A DNA stretch of 64,000 nt from Oscillospiraceae bacterium (GCA_015069045.1 SVJJ01000005.1:1-64000), one strand, 5' to 3'. Positions 34,196 to 43,826 are shown, numbered from the stretch's first letter. Numbers and translations: made by a program. The notes: a model not told the origin generated them from the sequence alone.

Positions 34196-37100
34196 TTACA
34201 TTTCTAATTCTATAATTGGTGCAGATAGAAGGCCGGTTTCCTTTAAATTATTGTATTCATAACACCAATCATAACCATCTGTGCGCCAAGAGAAAGGCCC
34301 ACCACTATGTAGTTCTGTTGCTGTTACATGTAAAGCTCCCAATGTGTTGTAGCGGTTGCCAAATACTGTAATACTGCAGGTGTGTTCGCCAGCTTTTATG
34401 GTTTTAGTTGTTAAGGTATATGGGTCAAAGGCAATCACACCCTCATCATTACCATCAATAGAAATGCGCTGCAGCGCTCCTCTGTAATGATTAGACCGAA
34501 TTTTGATTCGACCATCCTTATCTGTTTGGAATGGAATGTGATATGTGATATTACCACCGTAGAAAGGCAAGCCCTGGTTAACGATGCTGCCAAAGCCAAG
34601 AGAGGTTTCTTTAATCGGCGCAAGTTCTGCTCGGCGTCCCTTAAGAGTCACATAAAAATCACCAAGCAGGTAACAACTTTCAATGCCAATGCGTGTGCCA
34701 ATAGGAACAGTTACTTCTAAAATGTTATCTCCCTGAGTTAGGGGAGGTAAAGCCAATGTACCTATGGATTTGTCAATATAATAGCCTGTAGCAGTTGTAG
34801 GAACAGAGACACCGTTTAGGGAAACGGATACGTCTTTAAGTTGCTCCACAGCTAGTTGTGTATTCTCAATTGCAGCTGCACAATGAATAACAAATCGGAG
34901 TGTAACATAGTGAGAAATAGTTTCCTTTTCAATGGCCCAAGGCTGAATAAGGCCAATGTAACGAGCAGGGAAGTTCAACTTGCTGCGACATATATTGTCC
35001 AAACGTAAAATTTCTTCCTTTGCCCTGAATGGTTCTCCATCTAAGGAAAATTCTGCTTGGTCAAGCAATAAAACATTTGGCTCATGGCGTGTGATTGAAA
35101 CAACATCAGGAATAGGCAGTACCTTTCCGTTAAATTCCTTTTTTGCTACAGTAACTGCCTTTTTAGTTGGCGGTGTTAGTTGCAGAAGAAGGCTATCTAA
35201 GGAATATCTTTCCCAGGAAACATAAGTCATATCATTCTTAATTTCATAAGAAATATCAGTAATTTCACCGTTTAATGTATTGTATAATACTGGCGTATAT
35301 TGACCTTTTATTTTAATTGTAAGGTTTTCACGGGTAGAATAAGGTTTACTGTAATATGTTTTAGGAACAGATTGATTTATACCGCCATCTTTACCATAGC
35401 AGTCGGCAATAAATAACCATTTGCAATCTCCATCGGCACGCAAATTATATAATAAATGACTGGCTCGTGTGCCATTTTCAGTTTGAATGTCTATGAACCG
35501 CTCTGATTCTAAAGCTTGTAATGTAGATGCCATATCAAAGGGTATATGTTCGCAGGTTTGGGCGAAATCATATACATCTTTCGAGGGAACAGCATCCAAA
35601 TGTTCAGGTATATTCCCCATGAAAATAACACGTCCACCTGCTGAACGGAAATTATGTAGTGCTTGTAACGTGGAAGAACGCATGGTGAGTAAATCCGGCA
35701 CCAGCACTGTGTCATAGGTCATTTTACCGATTTGTAAACCGGACTCTGTAGGGCAATATTGATCAGGCAATAAAGATTCACTGATAAAGTTAAAATCAAT
35801 TTGATTATACAAAAGCCATTCTGTGAGTTGAGCATGTTTTTTCTCCCGTTCATTGCGTTGAATGGCAGTTTGTTCCAGAGGACCCCACAAAAGCCAGTAG
35901 GATTCAACGGGATGAATAACAGCAACAGAACAAATTGGCTTTCCTCGTGTTAATGCAGTATTTACACGGGCGAAATGGTCTTCTATGTAGCGATATTCCT
36001 TAAACCAGGGTGATTGATAATTAATTGAGGCAGGATAATCACGTTTAGCTTCGCCTTCCATGGAAACCCATGATAAATGGGGCACACGAACGGTTACACC
36101 CAGGGCTGTTTGCCAGTCGCCCTGGAATTTATGCCCACGAAAATCAAAATCCCAATCGGTAATGCCGTATAACTCCGACATCATGCCTTCGCGGCCAAAT
36201 TGTTGTACGGCTGATTGACATTGTTTTGCTGTATTTAACTCTAAACACTTACCTAACATGTCAATTCCCGGAAGATGAAACTTCTTGTAAGAACGCATAG
36301 TATCATTAAAGGTTCTGCCATAAGAGCTTAAACATGCTTCATCCATAACATGGCCTGTAAGCTTACAGTTATTTTTTTCACACCATTTACCAATATTGTC
36401 AAGGAATGATGAGGCAAAAAGATCTGTAACACAACGTATAAAATAATACCGTGTTTTGGAAAAGGCATTATCAGGCAATTGCCACAGTACCTCCGGAAGG
36501 GTTTTAAGCAAATCAATTCCACAGAGATTATAGAATTTTTCAGGTAACTCCGGTGTCCAGGGCAGACCGGCATCTGTGTAACCATCGGCCGTTTTTAAGG
36601 GATTTACACAAGTGGTACATTGTGGTTCATCTGTAAATATGGCTGGCACGGTTTTATCAAATTCGTCTCCAACAGTTTTTTTGTAAAACTCGTAGGTGGT
36701 ACGAATAAATTCATCCATAGATTCTTTATTTAATGTATTAACATAGGTTTGATTATTAAAAAATCCACCTTTGGCCATAACCTTTGCAAAAACATACCAT
36801 TTTGTACCAACAGGGGTGTCGGAAGGTTCTATACGATTGTAAGAGAGTAATTCTTTTTTATCATTTAAACATATATCATAACAAGCAACGAGATAGGTTT
36901 TACCTTCACTTATGGCATCTTTGTATTCAAAATATTCTTCATGGTTTTGGGTAATGCATAAGAAACGATGACGGTAGAGGGGATTTTTTGTTACTAAACC
37001 ACCAGCAGCACCGGAGGGCCAACGATCTTCATCGTAAAGCCAGGATAACATACCTCTTTTTTTTGCCTCTTTTGTGCAAAGACGAACTAAATCGGCAAAA

Positions 37101-37312
37101 TCTTTACTTAAATATTCGGTAGCCATACCGCTGCGAGAATGCATGTGAAAGCCGCCAAAACCCATCTCCTGCAGGTAACCGATTTGTTCCGTTAAAATCT
37201 CCGGGGTAAGTTCGCAATTCCATGCCCAAAAAGGTGCACCCCTATACTCAGATGTGGGATTTTTAAATAAATCCTCAGAAAGAGTTTTTTCTTTTGATTT
37301 TGGGTATAACAT
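34196..37312 (-). CDS. GH106-like glycoside hydrolase
   Basis: A 1038-residue cytoplasmic protein (no signal peptide). The N-terminal barrel starts with RGAPFWAWNCELTPEILTEQI and GFGGFHMHSRSGM, and has LYDEDRWPSGAAGG and AIFTDEPQC, all typical of the GH106 / alpha-L-rhamnosidase-like group (Glyco_hydro_106). The C-terminal third is beta-rich with galactose-binding-like folds (KIRSNHYRGALQRISIDG). The expected substrate is a rhamnose- or related deoxysugar-containing glycan fragment imported into the cell. AGGAG precedes ATG 37312. It stands alone, with no transporter next to it. Confidence 0.75.
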   Translation of the reverse strand: MLYPKSKEKTLSEDLFKNPTSEYRGAPFWAWNCELTPEILTEQIGYLQEMGFGGFHMHSRSGMATEYLSKDFADLVRLCTKEAKKRGMLSWLYDEDRWPSGAAGGLVTKNPLYRHRFLCITQNHEEYFEYKDAISEGKTYLVACYDICLNDKKELLSYNRIEPSDTPVGTKWYVFAKVMAKGGFFNNQTYVNTLNKESMDEFIRTTYEFYKKTVGDEFDKTVPAIFTDEPQCTTCVNPLKTADGYTDAGLPWTPELPEKFYNLCGIDLLKTLPEVLWQLPDNAFSKTRYYFIRCVTDLFASSFLDNIGKWCEKNNCKLTGHVMDEACLSSYGRTFNDTMRSYKKFHLPGIDMLGKCLELNTAKQCQSAVQQFGREGMMSELYGITDWDFDFRGHKFQGDWQTALGVTVRVPHLSWVSMEGEAKRDYPASINYQSPWFKEYRYIEDHFARVNTALTRGKPICSVAVIHPVESYWLLWGPLEQTAIQRNEREKKHAQLTEWLLYNQIDFNFISESLLPDQYCPTESGLQIGKMTYDTVLVPDLLTMRSSTLQALHNFRSAGGRVIFMGNIPEHLDAVPSKDVYDFAQTCEHIPFDMASTLQALESERFIDIQTENGTRASHLLYNLRADGDCKWLFIADCYGKDGGINQSVPKTYYSKPYSTRENLTIKIKGQYTPVLYNTLNGEITDISYEIKNDMTYVSWERYSLDSLLLQLTPPTKKAVTVAKKEFNGKVLPIPDVVSITRHEPNVLLLDQAEFSLDGEPFRAKEEILRLDNICRSKLNFPARYIGLIQPWAIEKETISHYVTLRFVIHCAAAIENTQLAVEQLKDVSVSLNGVSVPTTATGYYIDKSIGTLALPPLTQGDNILEVTVPIGTRIGIESCYLLGDFYVTLKGRRAELAPIKETSLGFGSIVNQGLPFYGGNITYHIPFQTDKDGRIKIRSNHYRGALQRISIDGNDEGVIAFDPYTLTTKTIKAGEHTCSITVFGNRYNTLGALHVTATELHSGGPFSWRTDGYDWCYEYNNLKETGLLSAPIIELEM

Positions 37313-37415
37313 CTCATCACTCCTAATTGATTACTTGTTGATTTTAGTATATACCTTAGATGAAATAAAATCAATAGGGATGTTAAAAATTTTAATCTAA
37401 TTTTGAAAAAATATT

Positions 37416-37443
37416 AAAGTGCAGGATCATGCTCCTGCACTTT
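37416..37443 (-). terminator. Terminator after the P-loop protein gene
   Basis: AAAGTGCAGGA and TCCTGCACTTT pair perfectly around TCATGC; the minus-strand continuation is T-rich (TAATATTTTTT). Confidence 0.9.
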
Positions 37444-37460
37444 ATTAAATGTTATAAAGA

Positions 37461-38462
37461 TTATGGAAAAAGGCGAGTAACAATATTTTTTCTGGCACTA
37501 ACCAATTGATCGGTATCAATCATGGTTGTATATGTTTCTTCTGCCTGATTGCAAGCAGTGTTGGCAAGAATTAAATTTTCCGTTGCCATATTGATTTTTT
37601 TCTTATATTCATTGGCAATATGGGATAATTCTTTTTGATACACTCTGTCTGTATCCGGCTGTACGGCTGTGGCGTATAAATCAAGGACTTCATCAGTTGT
37701 TCGAGAAGGAAAATATTCATGAGGAGCTGTTGAATCAAAAAGACAAATGCCCGCTTCGCGAATGATAATCATGTCTAAACTGTTTGGGTCAAAGGAACAA
37801 TGATATCTTTCTGTATGAAACCCACGATTATAAGCTGATTGCGCAATTTTTTTTAATAAAGTTGATTTACCTGTGCCCGGCCGCCCTTTAATTAAATATC
37901 GTTTTATATCAGCAGATAATATATCAATATAATCGACGGAGCCGTTAATGGTAGCAGCACCTAAAAAACGGTCACATAAACTGCCTTTGTGGTCGGTACG
38001 TTTATCCGCAAGTAACATAACAGCTGTTTCTTCTGTAAATTGGTCTAAGGCCGTGTAGTTGGTGGAATTAATATAAATATTTTCCCATTCATCATGAATT
38101 TCTTTAGCTTCAGCAAAACATGCATAAGCTTTTTCCATATAATCTCGATATTTTTTTAATGCCTCATTTTTAAATAAAGCTGCAAGACTTAACCCTTGCT
38201 CATAAATGGGAAAATTCATAAGTGCTGTTTGTAGTTGGGGTAATAGAATACCCTCCAAACTATTATCTAAACAATTATGAATTATTTCCACATCCATTTT
38301 GTTTTGCTTAGCAATAGCGTAACATTCACGCACTAATGTTTCGGCTTTTTTTCGTGGATATCCTTCTAAATAAATCACGTCTTTATATCCGGATAAGGCA
38401 GTTGTTGTATATGTTTTATGTCTGGAAGAACCGTTTGTTGTTAAAAAATAATGTAACTCCAT
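37461..38462 (-). CDS. PRK06851-type P-loop ATPase with a degenerate first P-loop
   Basis: A 333-residue protein of an uncharacterised Firmicute family that usually has two P-loop domains. The second is intact: IKGRPGTGKSTLLKKI (Walker A, residues 193-201), YHCSFDPNSLDMIIIREAGICLFDSTAPHEYFP. The first keeps the fold pattern (IIHNCLDNSLEGILLPQL) but its loop reads LEGYPRKKAET, lacking the Walker Lys-Ser/Thr arrangement. The track start at 38471 lies in the AAAGGAG site; ATG 38462 is chosen. It lies downstream of spoVAC in the same direction, so a sporulation link is possible. Function unknown. Confidence 0.78.
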   Translation of the reverse strand: MELHYFLTTNGSSRHKTYTTTALSGYKDVIYLEGYPRKKAETLVRECYAIAKQNKMDVEIIHNCLDNSLEGILLPQLQTALMNFPIYEQGLSLAALFKNEALKKYRDYMEKAYACFAEAKEIHDEWENIYINSTNYTALDQFTEETAVMLLADKRTDHKGSLCDRFLGAATINGSVDYIDILSADIKRYLIKGRPGTGKSTLLKKIAQSAYNRGFHTERYHCSFDPNSLDMIIIREAGICLFDSTAPHEYFPSRTTDEVLDLYATAVQPDTDRVYQKELSHIANEYKKKINMATENLILANTACNQAEETYTTMIDTDQLVSARKNIVTRLFP

Positions 38463-38516
38463 AGCGTTCAACTCCTTTCGGTTCTATTCTATGCTGCATG
38501 GTTCTGAACTATGATA

Positions 38517-38550
38517 AACAGACAGAGACAATGAAATTGCCCTGTCTGTT
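38517..38550 (-). terminator. Weak hairpin after spoVAC
   Basis: AACAGACAG and CTGTCTGTT form a 9-bp stem 15 bp past the spoVAC stop; the following T tract is poor, so read-through into the P-loop gene is possible. Confidence 0.4.
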
Positions 38551-38564
38551 CATTCATTTGTATT

Positions 38565-39011
38565 TTAAAATAAAGATATAATATAATAAATAAGTCCGAC
38601 CACTACAGAGGATATAGTGCCATACACCAATACCGGACCGGCAATAATAAACATTTTTGCTGCCAATCCCAACACTAACCCTTCACTTCTAAATTCCATG
38701 GCAGGTGATACAATAGAGTTAGCAAACCCGGTAATAGGTACAACGGTGCCAGCGCCGGCAACTTTGGCTATTTTATCATATACACCAATACCGGTTAAAA
38801 ATGCACCTAAAAATATCATAATAACAGAAGTGGAGGAGGAGGCCATTTCTGTACTAAGACCGAAACGGCGTAACCCATCTAAAATGAATTGGCCGATTAG
38901 ACAGATAAATCCTCCAATTAAAAAGGCAAAAAACATATTCTTTCCAAGCGTGGAATTAGGTGTTTTTTTATTGATATATTGCTGATATTCTTGCTTTGTC
39001 ATTTTGTTCAT
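38565..39011 (-). CDS. spoVAC: Stage V sporulation protein AC
   Basis: A 148-residue membrane protein of the SpoVA system, which moves dipicolinic acid into the forespore and out on germination; SpoVAC acts as a mechanosensitive channel part. The family opening KQEYQQYINKKTPNSTLGKN and FLGAFLTGIGVYDKIAKVAGAGTVVPITGFANS, SPAMEFRSEG are clear, with four hydrophobic segments. The usual neighbours spoVAD and spoVAE are not in the window. A 46-residue ORF lies 24 bp upstream in the same direction. Confidence 0.93.
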   Translation of the reverse strand: MNKMTKQEYQQYINKKTPNSTLGKNMFFAFLIGGFICLIGQFILDGLRRFGLSTEMASSSTSVIMIFLGAFLTGIGVYDKIAKVAGAGTVVPITGFANSIVSPAMEFRSEGLVLGLAAKMFIIAGPVLVYGTISSVVVGLIYYIISLF

Positions 39012-39035
39012 AAATGTTTTTCCTGCCTTATATTG

Positions 39036-39176
39036 TTAATGCGATTTTTGAGCCATAACTAAAATAGCGTTTAAACGCTCATGGCGATTTGCTGTACGAT
39101 TTTGCAATATTATACCAGCGCAAAGCATGCTCAACATTAAACAAAAAATGCTAATGCGAAGTAGATTGATTCTCAT
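39036..39176 (-). CDS. 46-residue membrane peptide upstream of spoVAC
   Basis: Too short for the ORF track. It begins MRINLLRISIFCLMLSMLCA, one clear membrane segment, and continues with a polar, basic tail (NRTANRHERLNAILVMAQKSH). A strong ribosome binding site GGGAGG lies 7 bases ahead of the ATG and the stop is 24 bp before spoVAC, so the two are probably co-transcribed. The sequence is not one I recognise. It may be a small spore-membrane protein; a leader ORF controlling spoVAC is another option. Confidence 0.6.
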   Translation of the reverse strand: MRINLLRISIFCLMLSMLCAGIILQNRTANRHERLNAILVMAQKSH

Positions 39177-39235
39177 TTAAATTCCTCCCTTTATATTCTA
39201 TTCTTTTAAAATAAAATAAATTTTATTCGTTTGAC

Positions 39236-39264
39236 TTGTCTTTTTTTCTCTAATTTAGTACAAT
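39236..39264 (+). promoter_or_regulatory. Promoter of the YiiX-like gene
   Basis: TTGTCT (39236-39241), 17-bp spacer, TACAAT (39259-39264). Confidence 0.6.
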
Positions 39265-39297
39265 ATAAATAAAAATAATTATAGGAGAAGATAGCAT

Positions 39298-40134
39298 ATG
39301 AGAAAAAAGTTTTTAATTGTTTTATCCATTATCCTTGTCCTATTATTTTTTTGTATTGTATGGGTTATTTATGATTATTTCAATGCTGTGGAAACAACAA
39401 TACCTACATATACTGATATTACATCTATGTTAGAAAAAGATAACCTAACTGATGAGGACTATACGCTATTGTTTCAACAAACAGGTTTAGGGCGATGTGC
39501 CGTGGAAGATTTACGTACTACAGAAAAAGATTTTGTGAATACAATAAAAGATTTTCAAGATCAACGACAAGAACCTCTTTTTTATAAGCAAACCTTTCTT
39601 TTTTTTCCCACAACTACAGCAGAGCAATTGAAAGGAAAAGACATGCAAAGTCGTCTGTTGATGTTACCCCCTTTACAGGGTGGGGATATTTTAATTACAA
39701 AATCTACTAAGACACTTTTATTTCGACATGGCCATGCTGGGTTGGTGTTAAATGGGGGTGAACAAACAGCTGAATCTATGATGATTGGCACAACATCAAC
39801 AATTTTAGAGATTGACAACTGGCGAAGCTATCCAACCCTGATGATTTTGCGTCCCAAACAAAGAGAACATGCAAATAAAGCAGAACAGTTTGCTCGTCAA
39901 AATATGTTGGGGATTCCCTATAACCTTCTAACGGGTCTCATTAAAAAAGACAAAGCAGATGAATCTAATATGACTGGTACCCAGTGTGCACATTTTGTGT
40001 GGCAAGCATATCATCAGGTAGGTATTGAACTTGATTTTGACGGTGGATGGTTAGTAACACCTTACGATCTGGCGAATAACCATGACTTAGATATGGTTTT
40101 TTCATATGGATTTGGGGAAGATGGTCGGTGGTAA
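39298..40134 (+). CDS. Membrane-anchored YiiX/permuted NlpC-P60 cysteine hydrolase
   Basis: A 278-residue protein with one N-terminal transmembrane helix (LIVLSIILVLLFFCIVWVIY) and an external domain of the permuted papain-like (YiiX/YebB, DUF830) kind. The His motif is GDILITKS followed by FRHGHAGLVL, and the Cys lies in TQCAHFVWQAY; this reverse order relative to NlpC/P60 marks the circular permutation. Such enzymes cut amide or ester bonds in peptides or lipids at the cell surface. The substrate is unknown. Ribosome binding site AGGAGA. Confidence 0.8.
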   Translation: MRKKFLIVLSIILVLLFFCIVWVIYDYFNAVETTIPTYTDITSMLEKDNLTDEDYTLLFQQTGLGRCAVEDLRTTEKDFVNTIKDFQDQRQEPLFYKQTFLFFPTTTAEQLKGKDMQSRLLMLPPLQGGDILITKSTKTLLFRHGHAGLVLNGGEQTAESMMIGTTSTILEIDNWRSYPTLMILRPKQREHANKAEQFARQNMLGIPYNLLTGLIKKDKADESNMTGTQCAHFVWQAYHQVGIELDFDGGWLVTPYDLANNHDLDMVFSYGFGEDGRW

Positions 40135-40187
40135 TTTGTCAATTATGCCGATTTTAACATTTTTAATAAATTATTCCATTTTTCCTA

Positions 40188-40217
40188 TTGAAAAAGACAT
40201 GTAAAGTGTGATATAAT
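40188..40217 (+). promoter_or_regulatory. Promoter of tig-clpP-clpX
   Basis: TTGAAA (40188-40193), 18-bp spacer ending TGTGA, TATAAT (40212-40217), an extended -10 promoter. Confidence 0.82.
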
Positions 40218-40224
40218 GATTAGA

Positions 40225-40274
40225 CGTGGCTATAATATTCATATTTTTACCACGCTCTTGGCTAAAATAGCCAA
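40225..40274 (+). promoter_or_regulatory. Two hairpins in the tig leader
   Basis: The 5' leader holds CGTGG...CCACG (40225-40254) and a perfect TTGGCTA-aaa-TAGCCAA stem (40258-40274), both before the AGGAGG site. There is no T tract, so they are not a plain terminator; they may stabilise the mRNA or regulate it. Confidence 0.55.
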
Positions 40275-40305
40275 ATTGAGGAAATAGTAGGAGGACGAAA
40301 GAAAG

Positions 40306-41835
40306 ATGAGTAGCGTATTAGACAAAAAAGAAAAAAACACAGTTGACTTTACTATGACGATTTCTGCTGAAATTTTTAGGGAAGCTCTTGATCGGTCATT
40401 TCGTAAAAATGTAAAGAATATTGCGATGCCCGGATTTAGAAAAGGTAAGGCTCCTAGAAAGTTGATTGAAAAAACCTATGGTGAAGCAATTTTTTATGAT
40501 GATGCTATTGATTTTGTTTTTCCCACAGAATATGAAAAGGCAATTGCAGAATTGGCGATTGATCCTGTAGATGTTCCTAAATTGGATGTAAAAGAAATTG
40601 GTTCCGATAAAGATTTGGTTATGGCTATCAGCGTTACTGTTAAACCTGAATTTGAGTTAGGTGACTATACAGGTATAAAATTGGAAGAAATTGTACATAC
40701 TGTAACCGATGAGGATGTAGAGCGAGAAATTACGCAAAAACAAGAGCGTAACGCACGCCTGATTACAGTTGAAGATAGAGCCGTTTGTGAGGGAGATATT
40801 GCTAATATTAACTTTGAGGGTTTTGTAGATGAAAAAGCCTTCCCTGGCGGTAAAGGTGAAAATTATGATTTAACTATTGGTAGTGGTCAGTTTATACCAG
40901 GTTTTGAGGAGCAAATCATTGGTAAATCTATTGGTGATGAATTTGATGTTACCGTAACCTTCCCTGAAGAATATCATGCTGAAGATTTAAAGGGCAAGCC
41001 TGCTGTATTCAAAGTGAAGGTTAACAGCATACAATATAAAGAGCTTCCTGCTTTAGATGATGAATTTGCCAAGGATGTCAGCGAATTTGATACCCTGGAT
41101 GCCTTGAAAGCAGATATACGTTCAAAGTTAACCGAACAAGCAGAAAAAACTACAAAACAGGAAAAAGAAAATGCTGTTGTTGACAAAATGGTTGAGAATA
41201 CGGAAATTGATGTACCTGCCTGTATGATTGATACACGGGTTGAATCCATTATTCGCGAAAACAATATGCGTATGGCACAACAAGGCTTGTCTTTTGACCA
41301 GTATTTATCTTACATGGGAAGCACTCTTGATCAGTTTAAAGAAATGATGCGTCCCAATGCTGAAAAACAGGTGAAGGCTAATTTGATTTTAGAAGCCATT
41401 GTTAAAAAGGAAGCCTTTGAAATTACTGATGAGATGTTGGTTGCCAAAGTGAAGGAAATGGCTGAGATGTATCATATGGAAGCAGATAAATTAATGGAAA
41501 CTCTTCGTGATCAGGATAAAGAAAATATTAAGGCTGATATGAAGATGGAAACAGCTGTAACTTATTTGGTAGAAAATGCAATCTGGAGCAAGGCTAAAGC
41601 TAAGAGTACAACAACAAAAACAACTGCAGAAAAGAAACCGGCTGCTAAAACAACTAAAAAAGCAGAACCGAAAGAAGCTGCAACTACAAAAGCTGAGCCG
41701 AAAAAGGCTACAACCAAAAAAGCAGAACCAAAAGAAACTGCAACAAAAAAAACAACGCCCAAAAAAGAAACAACTGCTAAAAAAGCAACAACTGTAAAGA
41801 AAACGACCAAGAAGGAAAATGCGGAGGTAGAATAA
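40306..41835 (+). CDS. tig: Trigger factor with a long basic repetitive tail
   Basis: A 509-residue ribosome-bound chaperone and peptidyl-prolyl isomerase. The ribosome-docking motif [14 protein letters not shown], the FKBP domain ([31 protein letters not shown]) and the helical C-terminal arms are normal up to about residue 430. A tail of about 75 residues follows, made almost only of Lys, Thr, Ala, Glu and Pro with repeats like KKAEPKE. Family members are normally near 430 residues. Strong AGGAGG site. The stop overlaps the clpP start by one base. Confidence 0.93.
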   Translation: MSSVLDKKEKNTVDFTMTISAEIFREALDRSFRKNVKNIAMPGFRKGKAPRKLIEKTYGEAIFYDDAIDFVFPTEYEKAIAELAIDPVDVPKLDVKEIGSDKDLVMAISVTVKPEFELGDYTGIKLEEIVHTVTDEDVEREITQKQERNARLITVEDRAVCEGDIANINFEGFVDEKAFPGGKGENYDLTIGSGQFIPGFEEQIIGKSIGDEFDVTVTFPEEYHAEDLKGKPAVFKVKVNSIQYKELPALDDEFAKDVSEFDTLDALKADIRSKLTEQAEKTTKQEKENAVVDKMVENTEIDVPACMIDTRVESIIRENNMRMAQQGLSFDQYLSYMGSTLDQFKEMMRPNAEKQVKANLILEAIVKKEAFEITDEMLVAKVKEMAEMYHMEADKLMETLRDQDKENIKADMKMETAVTYLVENAIWSKAKAKSTTTKTTAEKKPAAKTTKKAEPKEAATTKAEPKKATTKKAEPKETATKKTTPKKETTAKKATTVKKTTKKENAEVE

Positions 41836-42416
41836 TGAGCTTAGTACCCGTTGTTGTTGAACAGACCAATCGTGGTGAGCGTTCCTATGATATTTTTTCA
41901 AGACTGCTTAAGGATCGTATCATTTTTCTTTCTGAAGAAGTGAATGATGTAACGGCCAGTCTTGTTGTTGCTCAAATGTTATTTTTAGAAGGGGAAGACC
42001 CGGATAAAGATATTCAATTTTACATTAACAGTCCCGGTGGTTCTATCACAAGCGGTATGGCTATTTATGACACAATGCAATACATAAAGTGCGATGTGTC
42101 TACTATTTGTATTGGTATGGCGGCCAGCATGGGTGCATTCTTGTTAGCATCAGGTACCCCGGGCAAGCGTATTGCCTTACCCAACAGTGAAATTATGATT
42201 CATCAACCTTTGGGTGGCATGCAAGGACAGGCAACAGATATTAAAATTCATGCTGATCGTATTATTAAAATTAAAGAAACCTTAAATAAAATCTTGAGCG
42301 AAAGAACCGGTAAACCTCTCAGTGTAATCGAACAAGATACCGAGAGGGATAATTTTATGACTGCACAACAGGCTATGGAATATGGTTTGATTGACCAGGT
42401 AATCACCCATAGATAA
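41835..42416 (+). CDS. clpP: ATP-dependent Clp protease proteolytic subunit
   Basis: A 193-residue ClpP with the full catalytic triad: Ser98 (GMAASMGAF), His123 (MIHQPLGG) and Asp172 (TERDNF). Residues of the handle region and the N-terminal axial loop look normal. It assembles as a 14-mer and works with ClpX, encoded 55 bp downstream, and with the ClpE-like ATPase at 12.9 kb. The start ATG shares its A with the tig stop. Confidence 0.97.
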   Translation: MSLVPVVVEQTNRGERSYDIFSRLLKDRIIFLSEEVNDVTASLVVAQMLFLEGEDPDKDIQFYINSPGGSITSGMAIYDTMQYIKCDVSTICIGMAASMGAFLLASGTPGKRIALPNSEIMIHQPLGGMQGQATDIKIHADRIIKIKETLNKILSERTGKPLSVIEQDTERDNFMTAQQAMEYGLIDQVITHR

Positions 42417-42471
42417 ACCGTATCATCTATAGGTATATTTATAGCGAAACCAAATAAGAGAGGTGCGTATT

Positions 42472-43743
42472 TTGGCAAGTAAAGGCAATACTAACGAGCC
42501 ACGTTGTAATTTTTGCGGTTTGTATGAAAGCCAGGTTCTAAAATTATTCAAAGGGCCAAATGTTAATATTTGTAATGAGTGTATTGCTATGTGCAATCGA
42601 TATATGGGCAATAATTTTGATTTTATTGATTCGGATGTAAATTTGTCCGGTTTGCCCAAGCCCCGCGATATTAAGGAACAGTTGGACCAATATGTTATTG
42701 GACAGGAAAACGCAAAGAAAACATTGGCTGTTGCTGTGTACAACCACTATAAACGAATTGAAAACAAACAGCAGGCTGGAGATGTGGATATTCAAAAATC
42801 CAACATTTTATTACTTGGTCCTACAGGCTCCGGTAAAACTTTGCTGGCGCAAACCTTGGCCCGCATTTTAAATGTGCCCTTTGCCATCGCTGATGCAACT
42901 ACGTTGACAGAGGCCGGATATGTGGGTGAGGATGTAGAAAATATCTTGCTTAAATTAATTCAAGCTGCTGATGGCTCTATTGAGGAAGCGCAGCGAGGCA
43001 TTATCTATATTGATGAAATTGATAAAATTACCCGAAAGTCAGAAAACACATCTATTACACGTGATGTTAGCGGCGAAGGTGTGCAACAGGCTTTATTAAA
43101 AATTTTAGAAGGAACGGTTGCGTCCGTACCACCTACAGGCGGTCGGAAACATCCTCATCAAGAGTTTTTGCAGATTGATACAACCAATATTTTATTTATT
43201 TGTGGCGGTGCCTTTGAGGGCATTGAAAAAATAATTGAACGCCGCACTGGTACAAAAACCCTGGGCTTTGGCGGGGATGTTCTTTCCAAAAATAGTCGCA
43301 ATATTGGCGAAATTTTATCTGTAATGGAACCACAAGACCTTTTAAAATTTGGGTTAATCCCCGAACTCGTTGGTCGTTTGCCTGTTATTACAACCTTAGA
43401 CATGTTGGATCAGGAAGCATTAGTTAATATTATTCGTGAACCTAAAAATGCTTTATTAAAGCAATATAAAAAACTCTTTGAGTTGGATGGTGTGAAGCTG
43501 GAGATAGAGGATGATGCTATCGCTGCTATTGCGAATAAAGCATTAGAACGAAAAACCGGTGCCCGTGGCTTGCGCTCCATCATGGAAGAAACATTGCGTG
43601 ACACTATGTATACCTTACCATCAGAGGAAAATGTGGCAAAGTGTGTCATTTCAAAGGCGTGTGTAATAGGTAAGGCTAAGCCTGACGTGATTTATAAAGA
43701 GAAAAATATTAAATCAAAAGAATTAAACGAATCGGTATCATAG
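42472..43743 (+). CDS. clpX: ATP-dependent Clp protease ATP-binding subunit ClpX
   Basis: A 423-residue AAA+ unfoldase. The zinc-binding domain ([11 protein letters not shown] ... CNECIAMC) precedes the ATPase with Walker A GPTGSGKT, Walker [11 protein letters not shown], the pore loop ([10 protein letters not shown]) and the ClpP-binding IGF-type loop region (LGFGGDV). The track GTG at 42463 lies over the GAGAGG site; TTG 42472 has 8-nt spacing and gives the typical start [11 protein letters not shown]. It ends the tig-clpP-clpX unit before a terminator. Confidence 0.96.
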   Translation: MASKGNTNEPRCNFCGLYESQVLKLFKGPNVNICNECIAMCNRYMGNNFDFIDSDVNLSGLPKPRDIKEQLDQYVIGQENAKKTLAVAVYNHYKRIENKQQAGDVDIQKSNILLLGPTGSGKTLLAQTLARILNVPFAIADATTLTEAGYVGEDVENILLKLIQAADGSIEEAQRGIIYIDEIDKITRKSENTSITRDVSGEGVQQALLKILEGTVASVPPTGGRKHPHQEFLQIDTTNILFICGGAFEGIEKIIERRTGTKTLGFGGDVLSKNSRNIGEILSVMEPQDLLKFGLIPELVGRLPVITTLDMLDQEALVNIIREPKNALLKQYKKLFELDGVKLEIEDDAIAAIANKALERKTGARGLRSIMEETLRDTMYTLPSEENVAKCVISKACVIGKAKPDVIYKEKNIKSKELNESVS

Positions 43744-43748
43744 GAGTA

Positions 43749-43773
43749 TAGGGCGGTTTTAACCGCCCTATTT
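43749..43773 (+). terminator. Terminator of tig-clpP-clpX
   Basis: TAGGGCGGTT and AACCGCCCTA pair, followed by TTTCC, six bases past the clpX stop. Confidence 0.8.
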
Positions 43774-43826
43774 CCATAGTTTTTATGATTAAATATGTAT
43801 GTTCTTTATTGGGGGAGTGATTACAT

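Noticed and set aside
41491-41901. Minus-strand ORFs 41491-41901 and 41562-41810
   Set aside because: They are mirror frames of the low-complexity Lys/Thr/Ala tail of trigger factor; the Phe/Ser/Cys- and Val/Ala-rich products are composition artefacts.
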